This document shows positions 22,311 to 31,716 of a stretch of 64,000 bases of DNA, one piece after another. The DNA is from Leptidea sinapis (Eukaryota > Arthropoda > Insecta > Lepidoptera > Pieridae), in the NCBI RefSeq assembly GCF_905404315.1, contig NC_066273.1, positions 9,734,001 to 9,798,000 of the forward strand, in the 5' to 3' direction. Both the position numbers and the translations under genes were made by a program. Under the pieces are notes generated by a model. It searched no databases. It was not told the DNA's origin and was given only the letters and a program-made list of their open reading frames with translations. Positions within the stretch are counted from its first letter, which is position 1; every line of letters begins with the position of its first letter.

Positions 22311-22506
22311 AAGATGCTTCTGATTGACAGACCTACCAAATATATCGTACTACAATCATTGTATTCAATTGCCATCTTGCAACCCTATAGCGGATTTGTG
22401 GATGGAACAGAATAATATAAAAATCGCGATACAAAAATGGTTGTAGATCATAGAAGGGCGAAAATTTGAATATTGTATTTTTCAATGCTGAATAATAATA
22501 AAATAA

Positions 22507-24383
22507 AAATAGGTCACAATTAAAGACGTTAAGACAGCGGTGATGTCTTTCAAAAATGGTTCGGCTGGAGTCCTGGATGGCCTTACACCGCAACATATTA
22601 AAGATCTCGTCTTCGGTTCTACCGGCGACACCGGCCGAACCCTCCTATCAGATATCACCACTTTAATAAATGTCATGCTGGCAGGCAAAGTACCCCAAAA
22701 TTTTGCTTCCATTCCTTTTAAAAAGAAAGATGGTGGCATTAGGCCGATTGCTGTAGGTTGCACCTATAGACGAATAGCTTCCAAAGTTTGCTGTAAATCT
22801 ATTATGACTAAGCTTGCTGAAAAGTTTCAGCCACTGCAGCTCGGATTTGGTTCGAAAGGTGGCTGCGAAGCTGCAGTACACGCGCTCCGTTCCTTTTTGC
22901 GATAATTAAACAATTCAACATTATTGCCCCAAATTTAAAAATTATCGAAAAGCAATCTTTTCACCTTTTAGGTGCACCAATTTTGGAAGAGTCTTTCTCA
23001 GCATATATAAATAAACAAAATTCAAAATTTTAACAATATTTAGACCGCTTACTATGCTGTATGCACACGCACATCATTCCCACATGGCCTATCATATAAT
23101 TAGATTTTGTCTTTTTGTCCCCAAGCTAACCTATGTTCTCCGATGTTGCCCTCTTTGGAATTATGAGATACTTTTGTCAAGTTTGGACGATTCTCTACGA
23201 AATTTACTACCAAAAATATAGAATTGTTCATTGTCTGATATTTCTTGGTGCCAGGCTTCACTGCCCCTTTGTTTTGGTGGAATTGGCATCAGAAAAATAT
23301 CTAGTATATCCTTACCAGCATTTTTATCTTCTATTCACAATGTCAGTACTTTATATGATAAAATTATCTCCCCGTCATTAGGGTCCCTGCCACTGGTGTA
23401 TGCGGAAACTGCTAAAAATGCTTGGAAAGTTGAAAGTTGTCCAAGTGAAAATTTCCCTTTAAATATGCGATCACAAAAGCTTTGGGATGAGCCACAGTGC
23501 AAAATCATTCACAAAAGGATATTATTATCAAATCACAATAATTTGGAACAGGCTCGTTTTATTGCTGTTAGCGAACGAGATTCAGGGTACTGGCTTCAGG
23601 CCACTCCTTCGAGTAACATAGGGACACTTCTTGATAATTCCAGCTTCTCAATCGCAGTTGGTTTACGCCTGGGTATTCCTAGAACAGTTATCCATATGTG
23701 CCGCTGCGGAGGCAATGTAGACAGACTTGGTCACCATGGCTTATCTTGCCGCCGCAGTGCGGGCCGTCTCTCACGCCATGCCGCCTTAAACGACGTCTTG
23801 CGTCGGGCCTTTACTACCGTCAACGTGCCGGCTATCCTAGAGCCGATTGGAATTTCACGTGATGATGGTAAGAGGCCTGATGGCATGACGTTGATTCCGT
23901 GGAGTCGTGGAAAGCCACTGGTGTGGGATGCGACTTGTGTGGACATGCTAGCCCCCTCTCATATTGAACGTTCATCGAGAGCGGGAGGTGCAGCGGCGGA
24001 ATCTGCCGAAAACCTAAAGCGGAGGAAATATGCATCACTCGGTGATGGATACATATTTGTTCCCTTTTGGGTGGAGACGATGGGTCCTTGGGGTTCATCG
24101 TAAAAGAGCTATCCAGGCGTCTAACCGATTTAACAGGTGACCCAAGATCTGGTACGTATGTCTGTCAAAGGATAAGTTTGGCTATACAAAGAGGTAACGT
24201 TGCCAGCTTCATGGGCACCTTACCTGCCGATAGCGATCTTAATGATATTTTCTATTTGTAATTAATTAATTTTGTTAGATTATTTCAGTTTTATTTTATT
24301 ATTATTCATATAAATAGCGTTATTAATTATTAAGTCAAATGTAAATAATTTGAAATAAAAATTACGAATTAATTAAAAAAAAA
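22507..24383 (+). pseudogene. LINE ORF: RT fragment plus CCHC and PD-type C-terminus
   Basis: 22540-22905 encodes RT fingers: SAGVLDGLTPQHIKDLV, then KKKDGGIRPIAVGCTYRRIA, then LQLGFGSKGGCEAAVHALR. The palm is absent or scrambled at 22906-23230. 23231-24103 carries LRLGIPRTVIHMCRCGGNVD, HHGLSC (CxC..H..C knuckle) and RPDGMTLIPWSRGKPLVWDA, a PD...D-type motif suggestive of a restriction-like endonuclease. After a frameshift at about 24103 the end reads LTGDPRSGTYVCQRISLAIQ, then a stop, an AT-rich 3' UTR and poly(A) at 24374-24383. The same 3' end recurs at 40860-41286, so this is a retrotransposon. R2/NeSL-like assignment is inference. Confidence 0.65.
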
Positions 24384-24654
24384 TGTATACGATTTAAAGT
24401 AATAAATGGGTCACCGTTATCATTTACGGGTATGAAAAATAGATGTTAGCCGATTCTCAGACTTACCCGATATGCACACAAAATTTCATTCAAATCGGAT
24501 CAGCCGTTTCCGAGGTGTTTGGAAGCAAACACCGGGACACAATAATTTTATATATTAGACAAAGAAAGTGACAACAACATACTTTATCATGGATTACGCA
24601 ATTTGCCAGTTACGTTTGTTTCTACCCAAAATTAGAATTAGATATCATTCTCTG

Positions 24655-24830
24655 TGTGACTCTGGAGTGGACTAGATGAGGAAAATGTGGACCATTTGTT
24701 CTTTAGTTGCCCTTCAATGAAGTCTTCTTTCTAAAATTTAATACCTCCTGAAATCCCCCGCCCCACCTCCTGGAAATGCTTTCTCTTCCCAGAACTCACT
24801 CCCTGTGTAAATAATTTATGTTAACATATT
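24655..24830 (+). pseudogene. Short LINE C-terminal remnant
   Basis: The frames read VDHLFFSCPSMKSSF after a Cys-containing stretch, as in the Cys/His cluster near the C-terminus of R1/Jockey-type ORF2 proteins. Too short and broken to classify. Confidence 0.35.
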
Positions 24831-25099
24831 AAACAAAATAATATTAAGTTATAACTAACACAATAATTTTTTTAATTAAGTAATATTATCTATCTGTGTT
24901 TGTCCATTATAATCTAACAGCATGTTTTAGGTATCATAAGAAAATTAAACATTTTTCAATCATGCCACCGACCGCAGTACCGTAAACCGTAAATTCTTTA
25001 ACACCGATCAAATTTATACTCTAAGATTGGTCTACTTAAACGTGACATTGGCTGAAGGGTAGTGCTCCTATCACAGAAGCGTCAATATAAAATTTAAAA

Positions 25100-25710
25100 A
25101 ATATTTTTTTTATACAATATTCGGAATTACTTGAATGTACTAGGATGTGTAATGTGTTAGGACCAATCAAGCTTTGTGAGAGTCTAGTTCTATCTAAATT
25201 CAATTATGCCGCTGCAGTTATAAGTCACAGGCTCTTAGCAAGAACTAAAAATCTTATTCAGCGGGTACAAAATGCCTGCGCTATATATTGTTTTAAAATC
25301 CCTCCTCGTAAACATGTCTCACCATATCTAAATAATGCTAAAATGCTAAAAATGTAATATCGGAGACAATTGCATTTCGCCACTCTTCTTTTTGGGGTTA
25401 TAAAATACAAAATTCCACAATATCTTTATACCAAGTTACGATGGTCTGCTGACACTTGCAAGTATTACACTAGAGCTTCTCCTTACCTGCTCTGTGTACC
25501 ACCACACCGGTCAGCGGCATTCGAAGGAGGCTATTGTTATAATTATTCTAAAATATGGAATGACTTACCTCCTCCCCTTCGTAATATAAATAGTGTTTAT
25601 ACGTTTAAAAATAAATATAAAATGTATTTGTTTACACTTCAGTTGGGCCTCTCTCAAAATAAATCTTATTATGTAGATAAAAAAACACGCCGCAAATCTA
25701 TTTCATAGTT
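25100..25710 (+). pseudogene. LINE ORF2 C-terminus (Jockey/CR1 group)
   Basis: Two near-adjacent frames (25145-25357, 25370-25708) read LSKFNYAAAVISHRLLARTK, RVQNACAIYCFKIPPRKHVS, then FGVIKYKIPQYLYTKL, SPYLLCVPPHRSAAFEGG and KIWNDLPPPLRNINSVYTFK. This is the region after the RT thumb of many arthropod LINEs. One stop and frame break at about 25358 and loss of everything upstream make it a truncated dead copy. It differs in sequence from families L1 and M. Confidence 0.7.
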
Positions 25711-26379
25711 TCAATGAATATATTTAATGTGTATATGTATGTATAAATATATATATATATTATTATTTTTTTTAAATATAAAATATTGTTAATTATTTAT
25801 TTATTTGTATATGTATATATCTATTAACTGATCTCGCAAACTTTATTTTGGCATATAAAATAAAAATAAAAAATTGTTATAAAAAAACCGGTATGCACAC
25901 AAAATTTTATACAAATTGGGGAATTTGGTAAGAAACACCCGGTGTTTCTTAGTTTTCCTCGATGCGTGGTAGGTCTGTATGTACTTAAAAAAATCATTTT
26001 CGTTTTGGCGTTACACACTACCAGAACGTCGCGCGCCGTATAAAAGTAGGTTATTCAAATGCCCGCCATTTTTCTTCGATATTTTATTGTTTTGTTTACA
26101 AAAAATGAGCGATGCAATTTAAACGCTTGAAAAGAACCTAATATTCAAGTGAATTTAAATTAGTGCACTATACAAAAAGTAAATTACTACTAAAATAAAT
26201 AATTCTTTCATTAATACGTCTTAGTTTTTTAATGGATGGTTACTACTAGGACTGGCTGTTTTAATGTTAGCAGTAAGCTAACAGTTTCAGAAGCTTTTAG
26301 AGGATTCATATTCTGGGTGTAGATAAAGTCTTGTATGCAACTGTTGATAATTAGGTATTAAAACACATCAGTTGCATAA
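25711..26379. other. AT-rich sequence with a degenerate Helitron-like piece
   Basis: 25826-25990 resembles eroded Helitron DNA (ttaactgatctcgcaaactt, atgcacacaaaattttat). The remainder is unassigned. Confidence 0.4.
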
Positions 26380-26520
26380 ATAACTATAACGACAAGTTCC
26401 CAGAAAATGTTCAAAACAAAAGTACTTATTATGATATTCAAAAGAATTGTTAAAAAAAGTTTGTGTGGTTACTATAACATATTTGACTTTCATAATGCGC
26501 CTTCCGACTATTAAATAATA
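26380..26520 (+). pseudogene. LINE family M tail remnant
   Basis: ccagaaaatgttcaaaacaa and tttgtgtggttactataaca match the PENVQNK and rLCg-YYsI parts of the family at 2440-2705 and 45195-45610. Confidence 0.5.
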
Positions 26521-26591
26521 AGTTTAATTCTACGATATAACCACAGTAGACATGATATGTTATGACTTTGTCAACAAATTTCTAATGAAAA

Positions 26592-27030
26592 AAACAGCCC
26601 ACTGAGTTGTTGCGCCCATTCTTCTCAGGTCTGAGGCATTCTTTTTGGAATGGGTGGTAGTTTTTGACTTTCAATAAGTGAAGTCACATCCTATATATAT
26701 ATAAATGAATTGCTGTTCGTTAGTCTTGCTAAAACTCGAGAACGGCTGAACCGATTTGGCTAGTTTTGGTCTTGAATTATTTGTGGAAGTGCAGAGAAGG
26801 TTCAAAAGGTGAATGATGAAATAAATATGAAAATTCTCGAAATTAAATAAAAAACAAAAATTTTGCTTTTCCTTTGATGTGTTCAGAAATCAAATTGACA
26901 GAATAGTTTAAAATAAATATCTAATTAGAATTTATATCTTTCTAACATTCTCAGGAGGTAAAAAATAAACTTTATACAGAACAACGTCTGTCGGAGCAGC
27001 TAGTTTTGAATAAAAATATTTGAATTTGAT
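26592..27030 (+). mobile_element. Retroelement tail G, split by a Helitron
   Basis: Left part: ttgttgcgcccattcttctc, then tgggtggtagtttttgac. Right part: aaaaatatttgaatttgatg. The undivided version is at 47395-47530. The Helitron at 26689-27003 sits between them. Confidence 0.65.
26689..27003 (+). mobile_element. Non-autonomous Helitron, exact ends readable
   Basis: gtcacA|TCCTATATATATA ... ACAGAACAACGTCTGTCGGA, GCAGCTAG|Ttttgaa. The 3' hairpin (ACAGA acaacg TCTGT) lies just inside CTAG. Removing it restores a continuous retroelement tail G. Confidence 0.75.
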
Positions 27031-27464
27031 GTACGCGCATGGCAATTTCACTTGATACTTGATCCTAGAATGACAATTGACCATTAGAAAAAAGAAATCT
27101 CACAAGAATTTCATATTGGTGCAAAGCGGATATTATGAACTTAATAGAAATTAAAAGATCTTGAGCAATACCTATAATAGAGACTAATACAAACACGCTG
27201 CAACATTGTAATAATGGCACTGCATCATACCGTGTATCACATTTCTGATGACGTGTTTAGTATTGGCTCTTTGTTATAAACAAAATCGTTAATATGTACA
27301 GAGTACTTAACCAATCGGAGGGTTGCATTGTCAATCTAGTATCTACGCAGTTATATGCTTTATTTTTTAGAGAGATTCTCTCACAGGTGTTATAAATTAT
27401 TGCTATTAGATTGGGGAAAAAGTTTTTTGTATCATATGTAAGTTTGTATGGAACATGTGGCGTG
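27031..27464. other. Unassigned sequence
   Basis: I see no gene or clear repeat boundary. The minus-strand frame that crosses it is the read-through end of the LINE fragment to its right. Confidence 0.4.
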
Positions 27465-29245
27465 CTAACTAACTTGTGGCGTGTCGTGCGAAGGTGGAAT
27501 TCGGCGGCAGGAATTAGGTTAAACAGCTCTTCGGAACACTCCCCGTGATAATTGCGGTAGAAGACATACATTGAAGCGACGTCCCTACGCAACGCCTAGT
27601 GATCCAGCCGTTCACAGAGCACTGGGTCCCCGACAATTCGAGTTGCTCTGCGTTGCACGTGGTCAAATGGATCGAGCTGATACTGGGGTGCGCCAGACCA
27701 GAGATAACAGCAACACTCCATGTGTAGCCGGACCTGCGCTTTGTAGAGCGCTAGAATGTGGGCCGGCTTGAAGTATGCCAGCCATACTCTATTAATGACG
27801 CTCAGCTTCTTCGAAGCCAATTTGGCTTTGCCCTCCAGATGGCCACGGAATTGGAAATCGCTCGAGATTTCGAGACCCAGTATTCCGATACTAGGCGAGG
27901 CTTTAAGGAAAGTGTTGTCGAAGAGCGGTGATACGGCAAATGGGGTTTTTTTTAGTGGTAAACGCGCAAACTTGAGTCTTCTGGGGGTTAAATTGGACAA
28001 GGTTTAATTTACCCCATTCCCTACGCAACGCCTAGTGATCCAGCCGTTCACAGAGCACTGGGTCCCCGACAATTCGAGTTGCTCTGCATTGCACGTGGTC
28101 AAATGGATCGAGCTGATACTGGGGTGCGCCAGACCAGAGATAACAGCAACACTCCATGTGTAGCCGGACCTGCGCTTTGTAGAGCGCTAGAATGTGGGCC
28201 GGCTTGAAGTATGCCAGCCATACTCTATTAATGACGCTCAGCTTCTTCGAAGCCAATTTGGCTTTGCCCTCCAGATGGCCACGGAATTGGAAATCGCTCG
28301 AGATTTCGAGACCCAGTATTCCGATACTAGGCGAGGCTTTAAGGAAAGTGTTGTCGAAGAGCGGTGATACGGCAAATGGGGTTTTTTTTAGTGGTAAACG
28401 CGCAAACTTGAGTCTTCTGGGGGTTAAATTGGACAAGGTTTAATTTACCCCATTCCCTACGCAACGCCTAGTGATCCAGCCGTTCACAGAGCACTGGGTC
28501 CCCGACAATTCGAGTTGCTCTGCGTTGCACGTGGTCAAATGGATCGAGCTGATACTGGGGTGCGCCAGACCAGAGATAACAGCAACACTCCATGTGTAGC
28601 CGGACCTGCGCTTTGTAGAGCGCTAGAATGTGGGCCGGCTTGAAGTATGCCAGCCATACTCTATTAATGACGCTCAGCTTCTTCGAAGCCAATTTGGCTT
28701 TGCCCTCCAGATGGCCACGGAATTGGAAATCGCTCGAGATTTCGAGGCCCAGTATTCCGATACTAGGCGAGGCTTTAAGGAAAGTGTTGTCAAAGAGCGG
28801 TGATACGGCAAATGGGGTTTTTTTTAGTGGTAAACGCGCAAACTTGAGTCTTCTGGGGGTTAAATTGGACAAGGTTTAATTTACCCCATTCCGCGCCCTT
28901 CTCGAGGGAGGACTCGATAGAAGACAAGTTTCTCCCGGCACTGGTCGACGATTTCCTGAGAGAGACCTGCATGGCCCGTGTATACGGCATCACCAGTGCT
29001 GTCGTCTGCATAGCAATGGATACCTCCAATATATCATTGATATGCAGAAGAAACAGCGTGGGAGGTAGCACACAGCCTTGGGGTACTCCAGCGTTCACGG
29101 GCTTAGGATTACCGATACCGTCAACAACGATCTGTATGCTGCGCCCAGTGAGGAAGCTGGAGTTCCACTTGCATAAGCTCTCGGGAAGCCCAAATGATGG
29201 AAGTTTTGAGAGGAGCGCCTTGTGCCATACACGATCAAAGAGTTT
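27465..29245 (-). pseudogene. LINE L1 RT fragment with internal triplication
   Basis: The minus strand runs from the RT palm side at 29245 (RVWHK-type start) through NAGVPQGCVLPPTLFLLHIN (29098) and LNLVQFNPQKTQVCAF to the thumb region (SIGILGLEISSDFQFRGHLE, FKPAHILALYKAQVR) and FNLIPAAEFHLRTTRHKLV at 27465. A 436-bp segment covering the thumb is present three times in tandem (27585-28892). The YADD motif region at about 29000 is frame-disrupted. 5' and 3' ends are both missing, so it is non-functional. Confidence 0.85.
27585..28892 (-). repeat. Three tandem copies of a 436-bp LINE segment
   Basis: Units are 27585-28020, 28021-28456 and 28457-28892. Each starts ctacgcaacgcctag and ends ttaccccattcc, and I see only about one to three differences between units. 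Each encodes the same 134-residue minus-strand frame. Confidence 0.95.
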
Positions 29246-30134
29246 TAAATCAACTAGTTTTGCAGCACACCATAATAGAGAACACGTAAAACGTCCAATC
29301 CGATTTCCTGAGACAACTAATGGCCTGGTATGTTCGCTTTTCGAAAAATAAATACTGAATTTGGCATATGAAGTTTAAGTATCAAGAGTCTACATGAAGT
29401 GTGTAGTGCGGTGTGATTTGGTTTGTATCGCAATATTGGCACAGTTATGATTAGATGATGCGTTTATTTGATGCCTACATTCGATAAAGTATTTATGGGT
29501 ATGCGTCTCCTTTCTGTTAAATACTACAAAATGAAATTACTTAGAATTTATTTACGAACTAGATATGTAAGTCAATTATGATAAACTTATTTAATAAATA
29601 CCTACTTTCTTTCCTAATGTATCGTGGACACAGCTACGAACAATTTGTTTTGTATCTAGGTAATAATAAATATAAGAAGGTATAATTATAAAACGACAAC
29701 AGTGTTGCTAGTATCAATGACCCTGAGTGTTGCTGCTAGAGAATTAAATGCTTCATAATTAATACCAGTTTTTGAGATAATATTGCGGAAATCAATTGTA
29801 TGAGCATCCAATTAATTCCAATCAAAAATAAACTCCTTTAATAATAATAATAACAATTCGCTAACTCAGAGTCTGTGAAGTTTTTATTAATTGTTTATGT
29901 ATTGAGATGTGAGGCATTTCGAACCTCTGTATCAAATGGTGATTTTCTTATATTATCATTCTCAATACGAGTATTATAGTCAGTAAAGTCATATAAATTG
30001 GCAGGAATTTAAATGGTCAGTTTAATAACGTTAAAACTGTAAGCAGAACAATGTAAATGGTCACCTACGGCTTATACGTAGGTCACACTATAAGTTTTGT
30101 GTAACTTAAAAAAACAACATGTTATAACCAAAAT
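29246..30134. other. Unassigned AT-rich sequence
   Basis: No gene, repeat boundary or RNA gene is recognisable. Confidence 0.45.
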
Positions 30135-31020
30135 ATTATGTTTATTGCTTTTCAAAATACTCCACTTTACATTTCAAACATTTTTATGCGATCGAACCAT
30201 TTTTTTAAACATGAGGACCACAGATCTGAATGCATGTTTTTTACGTGCTTATTGAACGCTATCACTACCTCTTCGGAATTGGTAAAAGTGAAACTTCTCA
30301 TTAAATCTTTGAGTTTGGGGAAAATACAGAAATCACAGAGTGCTAGGTCAGGGATATTGTGCAGGATGGGTGACGAGTTGTACTTTTTCGGAAGCTAAAA
30401 AGCTAGTTTTGTTGGCCGTGTGTGAAGAAGCGTTCTCGTTATGAAGGAGATCGCTGCTTTTTGGTCGTTTTTCGCGATTTTTTTTTATAACCCCAAAATG
30501 GTAGAATACCACTCGGCATTAACACTCTTTTGATCTTCAAGTGGAATTGAGCAGATGGGACCCGTAGCCGAGAAATAAAATGCGATATTTTTTTACCAAC
30601 GTATCTTGCCTGCTTCACTTTTGTTGGCCTGTTCTCATTTTCAAACACCCATTCAGCTGATTGCTGTTTTTTTTTTTCGGGTTCAAAACAATAAATCCAC
30701 GTTTCGTCTCCTGTCACTATGTCATACACAGCATTAGAATGTCCTTGGTCGTAGTTCATTAACATCTGTGAGCACCATTCGGCGAGCCCGCTTTTGCTCC
30801 GCCGTTAGTTCATGAGGGATCAAACGACAACAATGTTTGGAACTTTCAATTCTTCGTGTAAAATTTTCTGAATTTGGCTCATACCAATCTCCAATAGTCC
30901 TCGAATTGTCTCATAGGTAATCCGCGGGTTTTCTCAATTAGCCGCTTAACGGTAGCCACATTATTATCGTTGACGGCAGTTGAAGGCCGCCCCTCACGAA
31001 ATTCGTAATGTAAAAAAAAC
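30135..31020 (-). pseudogene. Dead mariner transposase
   Basis: The minus strand reads, with breaks: STAVNDNNVATVKRLIEK, ETIRGLLEIGMSQIQKILHE (helix-turn-helix part), then WCSQMLMNYDQGHSNAVYDI and VTGDETWIYCFEPE, which carries the first catalytic Asp. The second site, normally HHDN, reads H-N-E-N. The third region (about 30345) reads PDLALCDF with a stop beside it, and the end is FNKHVKNMHSDLWSS. Frameshifts and stops are scattered. The N-terminus and both terminal inverted repeats are not recognisable. Mariner proper (DD34D) is the likely group. Confidence 0.8.
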
Positions 31021-31332
31021 CTCACCCAAATTCAGAAAATCATTGCCTCACGGTGCTCAAGCAAGGTGCTTCTCTCCCAAAAGCATTTTGAAGAGGAGCG
31101 GCACAGTCTTGCGGAGAGAGGGAACTTTTAAAAACATACGAAATTATCGCTAAAATTAGCTCTAAAACCTTTTACATTTATTCATCTTATTACAAACACA
31201 ATAAAAAAATAAGTAGCCATAAACCATCTAAGATAAATTTCGCATCGAATGGTGATAATTTCATGTCGATACGATCAGTGGTTTAGGCGTAAAAGAGCCT
31301 CAAACAAAGACCATTTTCATTATATACATATA
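31021..31332. other. Unassigned sequence next to mariner remnant
   Basis: It may include the eroded 5' part of the mariner element (about 31021-31130). Otherwise nothing is recognisable. Confidence 0.35.
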
Positions 31333-31521
31333 CTAGCTGACACTACAGACAAAAAAAAAATTTAGGGATGGACTACCCTTTACATTTAGGGGGATGAAAA
31401 ATAGATGTTGTTCGATTCTCAGACCTACCCAATATGTACACAATATTTCACGAAAATCGGTCGAGCCGTTTCGAACGAGTTCAGTTACATACACCGTGAC
31501 ACGAGAATTTAATATATTAGA
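31333..31521 (-). mobile_element. Short Helitron (189 bp)
   Basis: CTAG at 31333 and GA (TC on the minus strand) at 31520-31521. The middle is deleted (cactacagac runs into an A-run). It is directly followed by the CTAG end of the next Helitron. Confidence 0.65.
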
Positions 31522-31716
31522 CTAGCTGACCCTGCAAACGTTGTATTGCCGATATTAAAATCGCGATACAAAAGTAACTGTTGATCGTAGATGGGTGAAA
31601 AATTTGAAGTTGTATGTATTTTTTAATGCTGACTCATAATCAAACAAATTTAAAAAAATGTCACAAAAATGAAAAAAAAATTTGGCGTGGACCACCATTA
31701 AGATTTAGGGGGATGA

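Larger units (their letters stand above)
21926..24559 (-). mobile_element. Large Helitron shell carrying two inserts
   Basis: The 3' end (minus strand: ...ACAACGTTTGCTGGGTCAGC, here TAAT instead of TAGT) is at 21926 and the 5' end (gtctaatatataaaattatt) at 24559. Helitron sequence resumes after each insert: 21926-22017, 22311-22506 and 24384-24559. The inserts are a family-H element (22018-22310) and a LINE with RT and CCHC/PD-type motifs (22507-24383). Confidence 0.6.

Noticed and set aside
27585..28892. Regular repeat that might be a CRISPR-like or satellite array
   Set aside because: The units are 436 bp, head to tail without spacers, and encode LINE RT. It is a tandem duplication, not a CRISPR array.
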